Shown here piece by piece: positions 21,576-32,285 of a stretch of DNA of 64,000 bases (within the stretch, counting starts at the first letter, position 1; every line of letters begins with the position of its first letter). A program made the translations under genes and the position numbers. The notes under the pieces were generated by a model. That model saw only the letters and a list, made by a program, of their open reading frames with translations, did no database searches and had not been told where the DNA came from. Source of the stretch: Aggregatibacter aphrophilus ATCC 33389 (lineage in GTDB: Bacteria > Pseudomonadota > Gammaproteobacteria > Enterobacterales > Pasteurellaceae); NCBI RefSeq assembly GCF_900636915.1, contig NZ_LR134327.1, forward strand, positions 682,001 to 746,000, read 5' to 3'.

Positions 21576-22349
21576 ATGCAAATTCATGCAATCAAATTGC
21601 CTTTAGTCGAATTAAAAAATATTAATGTTAAGTACGGTCAACAAGTCGCATTAAGCAACATTAATCTGACGGTTTATCCCAATTCCATCATTACCATTGT
21701 CGGTCCAAACGGCGGGGGCAAATCTACCTTATTAAAAGTATTGCTTAAATTACAACAACCCACTTCAGGCAAAGTAATTTATAACAAACACATTCGCATT
21801 GGTTATGTACCGCAGAAAATCCATTTGGATCACAATCTTCCCATCACTGTTGAGAAATTTTTATCCCTAAAAAAAGGCATCTATCAGCAAGATATTCAGG
21901 AAGCGATGACGCTATTGTCTATCACCCATTTAATGCATAACAGTATGCAAAAGCTCTCTGGTGGAGAAATGCAACGGGTGTTATTGGCACGGGCAATTTT
22001 AAATAAACCAAATTTATTGGTATTAGATGAGCCGACTCAAGGTGTAGATATGACTGGTCAGGCAGAACTCTACCAACTAATCCACCAAACCCAAAAGCGA
22101 CTTAATTGCGCAATTTTAATGGTATCTCACGACTTACATATTGTGATGGCAGACACCAATGAAGTGCTTTGTATAAATCAGCATATTTGCTGTGCAGGCA
22201 CACCGGAAACAGTGTCTAATGACCCGACGTTTATTCACTTTTTCGGCGACCAATTTTCTAAAAATATTGCGGTTTACACCCACCATCATAACCACCGTCA
22301 CGATATGCACGGCGATATTTGTAACATAGAACCTAAACAACCACATTAA
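21576..22349 (+). CDS. znuC: Zinc ABC transporter ATP-binding protein
   Basis: The ATPase of the ZnuABC high-affinity zinc importer. It has Walker [12 protein letters not shown] (residues ~48-58), signature [14 protein letters not shown], and Walker [13 protein letters not shown]. The C-terminus ends in a His-rich tail ([12 protein letters not shown]) consistent with zinc handling. It is followed after 10 bases by znuB. I looked for a Zur palindrome in 21385-21575 and saw none that is convincing. Confidence 0.93.
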   Translation: MQIHAIKLPLVELKNINVKYGQQVALSNINLTVYPNSIITIVGPNGGGKSTLLKVLLKLQQPTSGKVIYNKHIRIGYVPQKIHLDHNLPITVEKFLSLKKGIYQQDIQEAMTLLSITHLMHNSMQKLSGGEMQRVLLARAILNKPNLLVLDEPTQGVDMTGQAELYQLIHQTQKRLNCAILMVSHDLHIVMADTNEVLCINQHICCAGTPETVSNDPTFIHFFGDQFSKNIAVYTHHHNHRHDMHGDICNIEPKQPH

Positions 22350-22359
22350 CGATAACATT

Positions 22360-23145
22360 ATGTTTGATATTCTTTTCCCTGCTTGGCTCACAGGCATGAT
22401 ACTTTCGCTCATCACCGCGCCTCTCGGTGCTTTTGTCGTTTGGCGTAAAATGGCTTACTTTGGCGATACGCTATCCCACTCCGCCCTACTTGGCGTGGCA
22501 CTTGGTATTTTTCTGCAAATCAATCCTTATATCGCCATTCTCATACTCACACTATTGCTTTCCATCGCGATGGTTTGGTTGGAAAATAACACGCAATTTT
22601 CCGTCGATACGCTACTTGGCATCATCGCGCACAGCTGTCTTTCGATCGGCGTTGTTACGGTAGGTTTATTGCAAAATGTGCGGGTAGATTTAATGTCGTA
22701 TTTATTCGGTGATTTACTTTCTATTAACTACGAAGATTTGATTTATATCGGCATTGGTGCCGTCATCGTACTTGCAACATTATTCTATTTTTGGAAACCG
22801 CTCATTTCTACTACTATCAGTCCCGAACTGGCGCAAGTGGAAGGCATTAACGTGAAAAGAATGCGGTTTATTTTGATGGTGTTAACGGCGTTAACCATTG
22901 CATTAAGTATGAAATTTGTCGGCGCATTAATTATTACCTCTTTGCTCATCATTCCTGCCGCAGCAGCCAAACGCTTTGCCCGCACACCGGAAAGCATGGT
23001 TATCATCGCCAGTATCATCAGCATGATCGCCGTTTCTATGGGCTTAATGCTATCCGCCTATTACGACACCGCCGCCGGCCCATCGGTAGTCATCTGTTCC
23101 ACCTTCTTGTTTTTATGTTCTTTATTGAAAAAAGAACAAAGCTAA
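22360..23145 (+). CDS. znuB: Zinc ABC transporter permease
   Basis: A 261-residue inner-membrane permease of the ABC-3 (metal) family with about eight hydrophobic segments. Family blocks are APLGAFVVWRKMAYFGDTLSHSALLGVA, AHSCLSIGVV and GALIITSLLIIPAAAAKRFA. It forms the channel with ZnuC. The periplasmic binding protein gene znuA is not in this window; in Haemophilus influenzae it is also unlinked. Confidence 0.94.
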   Translation: MFDILFPAWLTGMILSLITAPLGAFVVWRKMAYFGDTLSHSALLGVALGIFLQINPYIAILILTLLLSIAMVWLENNTQFSVDTLLGIIAHSCLSIGVVTVGLLQNVRVDLMSYLFGDLLSINYEDLIYIGIGAVIVLATLFYFWKPLISTTISPELAQVEGINVKRMRFILMVLTALTIALSMKFVGALIITSLLIIPAAAAKRFARTPESMVIIASIISMIAVSMGLMLSAYYDTAAGPSVVICSTFLFLCSLLKKEQS

Positions 23146-23160
23146 AATCATCCAAAAAAA

Positions 23161-23199
23161 TGACCGCACTTTTATTAAGGAGCATTCAAAGTGCGGTCA
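23161..23199. terminator. USS inverted-repeat terminator between znuB and metF
   Basis: TGACCGCACTTT (23161-23172) / AAAGTGCGGTCA (23188-23199), 12-bp perfect arms with A- and T-rich flanks, between convergent genes. Confidence 0.8.
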
Positions 23200-23228
23200 A
23201 AATCCATAGGATTTTAATTTTCTTCTTA

Positions 23229-24256
<1,028 letters not shown>

Positions 24257-24289
24257 AAAAACGTTTATAAAAACGACCGCACTTTAGAC

Positions 24290-25357
24290 CTAACTCCGCT
24301 TACGCGCCAGTAGCCACCAAGTAATCGCTAAGAATAACATACTCGGCATCAGCGCACCGATTAACGGTGTTGTGTTGTAAACCAAGCTGAATTTGCCGAA
24401 CAGTTCGTTCACCACATAAAACAAGAAGCCAAAACAAATCCCAATGAGAATCCGTGCACCGGCAGTGACGCTACGCAACGGACCAAAAATAAAGGATAGT
24501 GCTAACATCATCATCACGCCCACAGAAATCGGTTGGAATAACTTACGCCAGTAGGTTAGCTCAAAGTTTTTTGAATCCTGCCCTGTTTCTTTTAAGAACG
24601 TAATGTAATTGGACAACCCGGAAATCGATAACGATGTTGGTCTTAATGATGCCACGCCCAGTTTGTCAGGAGTTAAATTGGTTTGCCATTCTTCATTTAA
24701 ACGGTTGATAGTGTTGACACTATCAGGCTGGATTGTGGATTCATTCACTTGTTTTAACATCCATTTACCATTATTAAAAGTAGCATGATTAGCGTGTTTT
24801 AATTTTTCCAATTGGCGTTGTTCGTTAAAGGTGTAAATATAAATATCACGTAATTCTACGTCATCGGAAATATTGCGAACATACACGAAGTTGTTGCCAT
24901 CTTTCGCCCAAATACCATTTTTCACCGATAACATGGAGCCACCGGAAATGGCTTTGGAACGCATATCACGAGCAAATTGTTCAATTTGCGGAATACCCCA
25001 CTCACCAATAATCATCGTCAATAATACCAACGGAATAGTGGTTTTCATCACAGCAAGACCGATTCGCATACGGGAAAAACCGGAAGATTGCATGACGACC
25101 AATTCACTACGGCTGGCAAGGTTGCCTAAAGCGATTAATGCGCCCAATAAGGCTGCCATGGGGAAGAACGTTTCCACATCTTTTGGCATCGTCAATACGG
25201 TGTAGGCAATCGCTTGCCAAATGTCGTAAGTGCCCTTGCCTACGCTACGAAATTGCTCCACAAATTTAATAATCGCAGACAAGCCTACCAACATTAATAA
25301 AGTAGCAAAAATCGTACCTAAAATGCTTTTACCGATATAGCGTTCTAATGTATTCAT
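24290..25357 (-). CDS. lptG: LPS export ABC transporter permease LptG
   Basis: An inner-membrane subunit of the LptB2FG complex that extracts LPS for transport to the outer membrane. Its 355 residues have three N-terminal and three C-terminal hydrophobic segments around a periplasmic beta-jellyroll (~130-260). The start MNTLERYIGKSILGTI and the segment LRPTSLSISGLSNYI are typical. It begins 5 bases after lptF, clearly one operon. Confidence 0.95.
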   Translation of the reverse strand: MNTLERYIGKSILGTIFATLLMLVGLSAIIKFVEQFRSVGKGTYDIWQAIAYTVLTMPKDVETFFPMAALLGALIALGNLASRSELVVMQSSGFSRMRIGLAVMKTTIPLVLLTMIIGEWGIPQIEQFARDMRSKAISGGSMLSVKNGIWAKDGNNFVYVRNISDDVELRDIYIYTFNEQRQLEKLKHANHATFNNGKWMLKQVNESTIQPDSVNTINRLNEEWQTNLTPDKLGVASLRPTSLSISGLSNYITFLKETGQDSKNFELTYWRKLFQPISVGVMMMLALSFIFGPLRSVTAGARILIGICFGFLFYVVNELFGKFSLVYNTTPLIGALMPSMLFLAITWWLLARKRS

Positions 25358-25362
25358 AGCGT

Positions 25363-26466
25363 TTATCCTTGTTTTGCCTCTTTGCCGAAGGAATAACGAA
25401 TGCGATACATAAACGCACTATTCCAACTATTCAAGAAAATAGCGAGGGCGAAAAAGGCGATATTCACTAACGGCATGAACAACGAAGCATCTAATTTGCC
25501 CGCGCCACCGGCAGACTTCAGTGAGCTTTGTAACAGGAAATAAATCAAATATAACAACAACGCCGGCAACACTTTGGCAAAGCGGCCTTGGCGTGGATTC
25601 ACACGACTTAACGGCACCGCCAACAATGCCATAATCGGCACCGCTAGAATCAAGGTTAAACGCCAATGAAACTCGGTTTTCATCGCCGGCGCATTGGCAT
25701 TCCATAATTGCATAATGTCCATTTCACCCGCTTCATCAGCATCGTCCGCCACGGTTTTATGGCCTAAATAAGCTTGATATTCGTCAAAATGCGTAATGCG
25801 AAAATCAGGTAAAATTGCCGTGCCTTCAAAACGATCACTATTTTGCAAATTTAAGATCTGATCGCCGTTCGGCAAGGCTTTTAATTCACCCTTTTCCGCC
25901 ACAATCACGGAAGGCTTGCTCTGTCCTTTTGGCTGAGTTTGGAATACATAAACGTTATTGATTTGATTATCTTGAATATTATCAATGAATAAGACAAAAT
26001 CGCTGTTATTCGCCGTCATAAATTGACCGGCGGACAATGCCCCCATATTCGGATTAGCTTTAGCCTCTTCCACAATTTCCGTTTGTTTGTGAATTGCCCA
26101 GGGCGTAAGCCACAACGCATTGTAGGCAGCTACGGCGGCAGTAAATAAAGAAAGGATCAATACGATTTTAACTAAAATGCGTTGACCGATACCGCAAGCG
26201 CGCATGACGGTAATTTCACTTTCTGCATATAACCGCCCGAGCGTCAATAAAATAGCGATGAATAAACAAAGCGGCAACATCAATTGCGCCATGGTTGGCA
26301 TCCCCAGCCCGAGCAAGGAAAACACCAAATCGGCAGGCACTTGTCCATTCGCCGCAGAACCCAACACGCGCACCAACTGTTGACAGAAAAAAATCAACAG
26401 CAAAATGAACAAAATCGCGATTTGGCTTTTAAAAACTTCTTTCGTTAAATATCTGGTTAAAATCAC
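25363..26466 (-). CDS. lptF: LPS export ABC transporter permease LptF
   Basis: Partner permease of LptG in LPS extraction. Its 367 residues have the same topology: N-terminal helices ([20 protein letters not shown]), a periplasmic jellyroll, and C-terminal helices with [21 protein letters not shown]. It is divergent from pepA, as in E. coli; the shared upstream region is 26467-26616. Confidence 0.95.
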   Translation of the reverse strand: MILTRYLTKEVFKSQIAILFILLLIFFCQQLVRVLGSAANGQVPADLVFSLLGLGMPTMAQLMLPLCLFIAILLTLGRLYAESEITVMRACGIGQRILVKIVLILSLFTAAVAAYNALWLTPWAIHKQTEIVEEAKANPNMGALSAGQFMTANNSDFVLFIDNIQDNQINNVYVFQTQPKGQSKPSVIVAEKGELKALPNGDQILNLQNSDRFEGTAILPDFRITHFDEYQAYLGHKTVADDADEAGEMDIMQLWNANAPAMKTEFHWRLTLILAVPIMALLAVPLSRVNPRQGRFAKVLPALLLYLIYFLLQSSLKSAGGAGKLDASLFMPLVNIAFFALAIFLNSWNSAFMYRIRYSFGKEAKQG

Positions 26467-26616
26467 GTTATCGCCTATTTTTTCTCTTGCAATTTAAGCA
26501 AAAGAGATTAAATTCGTTTTGTTTAACACGGGCAAATTAAGCACAAGCCCGAAATAATAGGTAGCGTATAATACCCTAATTTTGACATCGAAAACAGAAA
26601 AATAAGCGAGGAAAAC

Positions 26617-28107
26617 ATGAAGTACAGCGCGCAACAAGTCGCAATAAACCCATCTGCCGATTGCCTGATTGTAGGCGTTTTTGAAGATAAAACCCTGTCG
26701 CCAAGTGCGGTTAAAATTAACGACGTTTCGCAAAACTACCTCAGCCGATTAGTAGAAAGCGGCGAGGTCAGCGGAAAATTAGGCGATACCACATTATTAC
26801 GTCATCTTCCAAACATTGCCGTTGAACGCGTGTTGCTTGTGGGTTGTGGCAAGGCGGGCGAACTGAACGAGCGCCAATATAAACAACTTATCCAAAAAAC
26901 CGTACAAGCTCTAAAAACCACCCAAACCAAAAGTGCGGTCAATTTTTTAACCGAAATTTCCTTTAACCAACGTAATATTTATTGGAACATTCGCTTTGCT
27001 ATTGAAACTTTCGAACAGGATTTGTATCAATTCACCCAATTCAAAAACCAAAAAACATCGGAAAAATCCACCGCACTTTGCGAACTGATTTTTAACGTTG
27101 ATACCGATGAGCAGGCACTTGCCGAACAGGCGATCCAACACGGTTGCGCCATTGGTTTGGGCGTAAGCCATGCCAAAGATGTGGCAAATTGCCCGCCGAA
27201 TGTGTGCAACCCTGCTTATCTGGCGGACAAAGCCTTGAGCTTAGCCGAAACCTCGCCGCTGATTAAAACCACCATTGTAGGTGAAGCGGAGATGGAAAAA
27301 TTGGGTATGGGCGCCTATCTTGCGGTATCACGCGGTACGCACAATGAGGCCAAATTATCCATTATGGAATACCGCAATCACCCGAATCCAAACGCCAAAC
27401 CGATTGTATTGGTGGGTAAAGGGTTAACCTTTGATGCCGGCGGTATTTCCCTCAAACCTGCGGCCGACATGGACGAAATGAAATACGACATGTGCGGTGC
27501 GGCTTCCGTTTATGGCGTGATGAGTGCCTTAGCACAATTACAACTGCCGTTAAACGTCATCGGCGTGATGGCGGGCTGTGAAAATCTCCCGGACGGCAAC
27601 GCCTATCGCCCCGGTGACATTCTCACCACCATGAACGGCTTAACCGTGGAAGTCTTAAACACCGATGCGGAAGGCCGCTTGGTGCTGTGTGACACCCTAA
27701 CTTACGTAGAACGTTTCGATCCTGAAGTAGTCATCGACATTGCCACGTTAACGGGCGCTTGCGTAGTGGCATTGGGTCAACATAACAGCGGTTTGGTTTC
27801 CCCCCATGAGGATATCGCGACTGCCATTGAACAGGCGGCTCAACAAAGCGCCGACAAGGCATGGCGTTTACCGTTAAGTGAAGAATATCAAGAACAGCTG
27901 AAATCCAACTTTGCCGATTTAGCCAATATCGGCGGACGTTGGGGCGGTGCTATCACTGCCGGAGCCTTCCTCTCCAATTTCACGAAGAAATACCCATGGG
28001 CGCACCTCGATATCGCCGGTACAGCCTGGTTACAAGGCGCTAATAAAGGCGCAACCGGCCGACCGGTGTCTTTGTTGGTTCAGTTCTTATTAAATCAAGT
28101 GAAATAA
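26617..28107 (+). CDS. pepA: Cytosol aminopeptidase PepA (leucyl aminopeptidase, M17)
   Basis: A hexameric zinc/manganese aminopeptidase that also binds DNA in E. coli (XerCD recombination, carAB control). The metal site is in the C-terminal domain: [34 protein letters not shown] (family signature) and the downstream [22 protein letters not shown]. The 496 residues match the family. A USS lies within the N-terminal coding part. It is divergent from lptF. Confidence 0.96.
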   Translation: MKYSAQQVAINPSADCLIVGVFEDKTLSPSAVKINDVSQNYLSRLVESGEVSGKLGDTTLLRHLPNIAVERVLLVGCGKAGELNERQYKQLIQKTVQALKTTQTKSAVNFLTEISFNQRNIYWNIRFAIETFEQDLYQFTQFKNQKTSEKSTALCELIFNVDTDEQALAEQAIQHGCAIGLGVSHAKDVANCPPNVCNPAYLADKALSLAETSPLIKTTIVGEAEMEKLGMGAYLAVSRGTHNEAKLSIMEYRNHPNPNAKPIVLVGKGLTFDAGGISLKPAADMDEMKYDMCGAASVYGVMSALAQLQLPLNVIGVMAGCENLPDGNAYRPGDILTTMNGLTVEVLNTDAEGRLVLCDTLTYVERFDPEVVIDIATLTGACVVALGQHNSGLVSPHEDIATAIEQAAQQSADKAWRLPLSEEYQEQLKSNFADLANIGGRWGGAITAGAFLSNFTKKYPWAHLDIAGTAWLQGANKGATGRPVSLLVQFLLNQVK

Positions 28108-28117
28108 AAAATATGGC

Positions 28118-28151
28118 AAAAAACGACCACACTTTTGAGCGGTCGTTTTTT
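28118..28151 (+). terminator. Terminator after pepA
   Basis: AAAAAACGACC (28118-28128) / GGTCGTTTTTT (28141-28151), perfect 11-bp stem ending in Ts. Confidence 0.85.
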
Positions 28152-28272
28152 TAAAAGCGGATTGAAGCCCTCAAACCATACTTTTAGTTATAATTCATAT
28201 CTAGAATTTATTAGCTTTTTCAGCATGAAATAGCTTTAATCTCGGTGATATTTATTTTTTATGGAGCAAAAA

Positions 28273-29601
28273 ATGTTACTCATTATCTTAGCGATTTTTG
28301 CCTTAGCCTTGGTTTTCCTTGGTTATTTATACAAGAAAACGGAAAAATTAGGACAAACGGTTTTCATTGGTTTATTACTGGGCTTGGGTGCCGGCGCATT
28401 GTTGCAATCCCTTGCCGAGCAGGATTTGATCATATCCGCCCTAGATTGGATCAATCTTGTGGGTAGTGGCTATGTACGATTGTTACAAATGATTGTCATG
28501 CCGTTGGTATTTGTCTCTATTTTATCGGCGATTACCCGCTTAAATCAGGCAAGCTCCTTGGGCAAAATCAGCTTTAGCGTGCTCTCCGTGTTATTAATCA
28601 CCACCGCGATTGCGGCCTTCATCGGCATTATCATGGTGTATGTGTTTGGTTTAACCGCTGAAGGCTTGGTAGCCGGCGAACGTGAATTAGCGGCACAAGC
28701 GAAAGTCTTGGGACGGGTGGATCAAGTAAGCAATCTAACAATTCCGGCCATGTTACTTTCCTTTATCCCGAAAAATCCGTTTGCGGAATTAACCGGCGCC
28801 AACCCAACGTCTATTATCAGCACGGTCATTTTTGCCGCGTTCCTCGGTGTGGCTGCATTGAGTTTACGCAAAGAAGATCAGGCATTGGGCGAACGCATTG
28901 CCCAAGGCGTGGAAACATTAAATAAATTGGTTTCCCGTTTGGTTCGCTTCGTCATTCGCTTAACGCCATACGGTGTGTTCGCATTAATGATTAAAATCGC
29001 AGCGACTTCAAAATGGACGGATATTTTGAATTTAGGCACGTTCATCATTGCCTCTTATGTCGCGATTATTTTGATGTTTATCGTGCACGGTGTGTTACTT
29101 GCCTTCTCCGGCATTAACCCGATCGACTATTTCAAGAAAGTGATGCCAACCCTAGCCTTCGCCTTTAGCTCCCGCTCAAGTGCGGCAACCATTCCGTTAA
29201 ACATCGAAACCCAAACGGACAAACTCGGCAACACCCCGGCCATCGCCAACTTCTCCGCTACCTTCGGCGCGACCATCGGACAAAACGGTTGCGCAGGGAT
29301 TTATCCGGCAATGCTCGCCGTGATGATCGCCCCAACCGTCGGCGTGGATCCGTTTAGCCTGAGCTACATCGCTACCTTGGTTCTTGTCGTTGCCATTTCC
29401 TCCTTCGGTATTGCCGGCGTAGGCGGTGGCGCAACCTTTGCGGCTATCGTGGTGCTATCCACCCTAAATTTACCGCTGGAACTTGTCGGCTTGCTCATCT
29501 CTATCGAACCGCTCATCGACATGGGGCGCACTGCTTTAAACGTCAACGGTGCCATGACAGCCAGAACCTTAAGCAGCAAGTGGTTAAAGCTAAAAAACTA
29601 A
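28273..29601 (+). CDS. tcyP: L-cystine / dicarboxylate-amino acid:cation symporter, TcyP-type
   Basis: An inner-membrane DAACS-family transporter; the sequence follows E. coli TcyP (YdjN), a cystine importer. Blocks are GYVRLLQMIVMPLVFVSIL, NPFAELTGANPTSIIS, FAFSSRSSAATIPLN, FGATIGQNGCAGIYPAML and EPLIDMGRTALNVNGAMTA. The ATG at 28273 is preferred to 28261 because GGAG (28263-28266) is then correctly spaced. It is followed by a USS terminator and then the accessory island. Confidence 0.9.
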   Translation: MLLIILAIFALALVFLGYLYKKTEKLGQTVFIGLLLGLGAGALLQSLAEQDLIISALDWINLVGSGYVRLLQMIVMPLVFVSILSAITRLNQASSLGKISFSVLSVLLITTAIAAFIGIIMVYVFGLTAEGLVAGERELAAQAKVLGRVDQVSNLTIPAMLLSFIPKNPFAELTGANPTSIISTVIFAAFLGVAALSLRKEDQALGERIAQGVETLNKLVSRLVRFVIRLTPYGVFALMIKIAATSKWTDILNLGTFIIASYVAIILMFIVHGVLLAFSGINPIDYFKKVMPTLAFAFSSRSSAATIPLNIETQTDKLGNTPAIANFSATFGATIGQNGCAGIYPAMLAVMIAPTVGVDPFSLSYIATLVLVVAISSFGIAGVGGGATFAAIVVLSTLNLPLELVGLLISIEPLIDMGRTALNVNGAMTARTLSSKWLKLKN

Positions 29602-29624
29602 ATCTGTTGATTTAAAAACACGAA

Positions 29625-29670
29625 AAAAATCACCGCACTTTGGCTTACCAATGAAAGTGCGGTGATTTTT
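29625..29670. terminator. USS inverted-repeat terminator after tcyP
   Basis: AAAAATCACCGCACTT (29625-29640) / AAGTGCGGTGATTTTT (29655-29670), perfect 16-bp arms. It marks the left edge of the accessory island. Confidence 0.85.
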
Positions 29671-29693
29671 TATATTAAAAGTATTGCATTAAC

Positions 29694-30356
29694 TTACTGT
29701 GGAAATTCACAATTAAAACTAAACACTTTCTCATCATAATTGAATCTATATTTAGTATTATCTAATTCCACAACAAATTGATCTTTATCTTTATACCAAT
29801 GACCTTTTTTCTTTATACCATCTGAAGCATCACAGGATTTCCCTAGATAAATTATAGAGTTCAAATTATAAACAACGACACCATTTGAATTCACTTTACT
29901 GGATATTACCTCATAAATATCAGGCGGATAAGAAAAGTCACCACCAAAGTCATCAGACAGTTTAGTCTTTATAACATAGCTTACGCAGAGCAACATCTCT
30001 ATTTTTTTCCGCTTTTACTAAATTATTTAGCCAATCTTTAAAATCATTATTGTACATTGAATAATCCGCCACAGGGGTATGTGTTGCATTTTCATAAGCA
30101 TAAATTTCGGCTATTGATAATAACAATAGGGATTTTTTCAGTTTAGCATCATGGCAAACTCAATTAGATAATTCATCACTCTTGCTACAATCTGCCATAT
30201 TGTCAATTATTCCATAAGGGTAATTTTCATAATAATCATCATTACTATTAGGTAGGAATTTAAATATTAGCTCATTATACTCTTTATCTGTAAAACAATT
30301 TGCATTGGATTGACAAGACAAAAGTAAAATCATTAAAAAAAATAATTTTTTATCAT
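29694..30356 (-). pseudogene. Broken lipoprotein gene of unknown family (three lesions)
   Basis: Read from ATG 30356, the frame stops after seven codons because of a run of eight T (A in the plus strand, 30335-30342). One added T would continue into LMILLLSCQSNANC, a good lipobox. Further on there is an in-frame TGA (30160-30162, before VCHDAKLKKS). At about 29965 the frame changes again: KLCYKD-stop versus KTKLSDDFGG. The 3' part stays open as a 100-codon frame (29694-29996) ending VFSFNCEFPQ. Together the pieces suggest an original secreted protein of roughly 220 residues. I do not recognise the family. Its position after effector remnants suggests a former immunity or accessory protein. 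Confidence 0.65.
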
Positions 30357-30357
30357 A

Positions 30358-30704
30358 TTATTTTATATCATCAACCATCTTATTAATCTGTTTTATTCTT
30401 ACATTATAATGCCCTTCTAAGCATTCATAGTAAACAATTATATACCCTTCCCCTTGAGTTAAGGACATTGGAGAATTCATAAACTTACAGTCTTCTATTA
30501 TAAATTTGTTCCATAAAATCTGAGATTTTTTAAAAGAATCTATCACAAGCTTATTTTCATCTACTTTAACTAACTCTTGAAATGATTTATTTAACTCAGC
30601 CTTATATTTTTCAATATTTTTTTATGACATTCTATATCATCACAATTTTTATTAGCTGCAGTTAATAAAATTATAGAACAAAGAGCTATTAAAAATTTTT
30701 TCAT
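30358..30704 (-). pseudogene. LprI-like (DUF1311) secreted protein, frameshifted at a poly-A tract
   Basis: A strong TAGGAGG ribosome-binding site precedes ATG 30704, and a signal peptide follows (MKKFLIALCSIILLTAANKN). The frame breaks in a run of seven A (plus-strand T at 30617-30623). With eight A it would read through as a ~115-residue protein containing KAELNKSFQELVK and FKKSQILWNKFIIEDC. That pattern (Q..W..F...DC) is typical of the DUF1311/LprI lysozyme-inhibitor family. Members of this family occur as periplasmic inhibitors of peptidoglycan-cutting enzymes, which suits its place beside a peptidoglycan-targeting effector. The length-variable tract could be a true mutation, phase variation, or a sequencing error. 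Confidence 0.7.
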
Positions 30705-30723
30705 AAATCCTCCTAATTGTATA

Positions 30724-30815
30724 ATTCCTCTTCACGGTCTGCTTCGCCACATCCGCTAACGGTACCATGATTTCAACTTGGGTTTGTGATAATTCAAATG
30801 CTTCGTCGTTCTAAT
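30724..30815 (-). pseudogene. Fragment of an M23-like T6SS effector
   Basis: In the minus strand this reads TQVEIMVPLADVAKQTVK without a start or stop. It closely repeats the segment at 31590-31640 of the effector pseudogene next door (EIMVPLADVAKQTVKK). It runs directly into the ribosome-binding site of the LprI-like gene. It is best explained as a leftover tail-junction of a second effector copy brought in or left behind with its cognate small gene. The rest of 30816-30963 shows only a USS inverted pair (about 30882-30940). Confidence 0.7.
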
Positions 30816-30963
30816 CTCTATCTGCTTATCTAAATAGATAGATTTATATTTAAAAAGTTTTCAGTCTATAAAACCAATAAAAAAGTGCGGTCTATTTTCA
30901 CGTTATTTTATAAACACTGAAAAAATTAACCGCGCTTTTTTATAAAATACCATCTAAATAAGA

Positions 30964-32249
30964 CTAATTTGTTGGTTTTTGACAATTCAATTGGGCTACA
31001 TTATCATCATGATTAAATCGATATTTTTCTTCAAATTTTCCATCTTTATCAAGTTGAGCAATCACAAATAAATCCATCCACTTCTAGCTTTATCGATAAG
31101 TCTTCCACCCGTTTTTCGATTCTAGAAGCACTGTCTTCTTTATTGTTATCCCGATAAGTCCCACATGTCCGAATAAAATCCGCTGCCCTTGTCTTCTTCC
31201 ATTCGCTGTCATGCTTAGCCACTATCCCCGTCAATCTTCCTTGTTGTACCGGGCTTAATAATAAATCCTTCAGCTTACCCGCTTCAAATGAGACCGCAGC
31301 GTTTTTATCCTTATCTAAATCCAACTCATCCATAATCGATTTGAACATCGGGTCCAATTCATTTTTCTGCTCAATCGTCAAATCACTCTTCGGGTCAATA
31401 TATTGATGGAGTCCATGTTTGAATATACAAAGTCCATTCTCCGTTTGGTTAAACACATTCACACCCGGAAATAATAAGCCATGAGTTAAATGACTATCAT
31501 CCACGTAAATTCCGCCATCTTTATTCTTCTGCACCAAACTATAAAGATACGGCTGTACATTGTAATAATCCTTACCCGTCTTATCCGTTTTCTTTTTCAC
31601 GGTCTGTTTCGCCACATCTGCTAACGGCACCATGATTTCGAAATTCATCAAACTTATCTTGCGTCTGCGTCTGTCGTCTGACCCCAATAGTCACACCATT
31701 ATTCAATTCCACACGTGGATTAAGCGGATGATTTTGCGCATCTCGGATAACAATCTTATTATCTGCCGACTTGGTAACACCAACAATCTTTTCTATTCCG
31801 CTTTTATAATCACCCAACTTTGCCGTATGACGATAAAGCGAATAAAACATCAGTACATTCTCTTTCGGATAGGCCACTTCATGTTTCACTAAAAAATAAC
31901 CCGTAGAATACACCGCACCTTCCATCGGGGCTTCAGCTTTACTGTTATCCTTTTTATATTCGCTATCCACTTTATAGGCAATCAATTTGCCATCGGCAAT
32001 AGCACAAATCTTGTCATTCTCAAATTCACTACTCGGAAACTTTGACGCTCTTAAATGAATCCCTTGATGCCAAAGTCCGCTATTATTAAACAGAAAACGG
32101 GCACTTTCATCTCCTGCAAGGTGATTAAAGTATTGTTGAGAAAGGTTCGTGACATTACCTCTCGGTTTCAATGGATAAGCTACGTTAGGTATTTTCGGGC
32201 TTTCGACTTTTGTGGTTTCCGGGGTCTCTTTCTTCTTCTGTTCTGACAT
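30964..32249 (-). pseudogene. T6SS effector with degenerate M23-like domain, two frameshifts
   Basis: The start ATG 32249 (MSEQKKKETPETTK) opens a frame with GLWHQGIHLRASKFPS, ICAIADGKLIAYKV and YFLVKHEV..FYSLYRH. That is the pattern of M23-type peptidase domains used by VgrG-linked peptidoglycan effectors. At about 31640 an extra base breaks the frame; removing it joins KFDEF to EIMVPLADVAKQ. The second frame (31049-31687) contains the typical LLLSPVQQGRLTGIVAKHDSEW region. At 31072-31079 a tandem ATCC duplication breaks the frame again. Removing four bases gives VDLFVIAQLDKDGKF and a natural stop at 30964. Rebuilt, it is about 427 residues. It starts 36 bases after the truncated vgrG, its presumed carrier. 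Confidence 0.75.
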
Positions 32250-32285
32250 ACTGACAATTTCCTTTATTCTTATCGTTATAATGAA

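Noticed and set aside
30160..30162. In-frame TGA as a selenocysteine codon
   Set aside because: The same gene has two other frame lesions and there is no reason to expect a selenoprotein of this type; decay is simpler.
31049..32249. Programmed ribosomal frameshift in the M23-like effector
   Set aside because: No slippery heptamer at the first break, and the second break is a 4-bp duplication, which frameshifting cannot repair.
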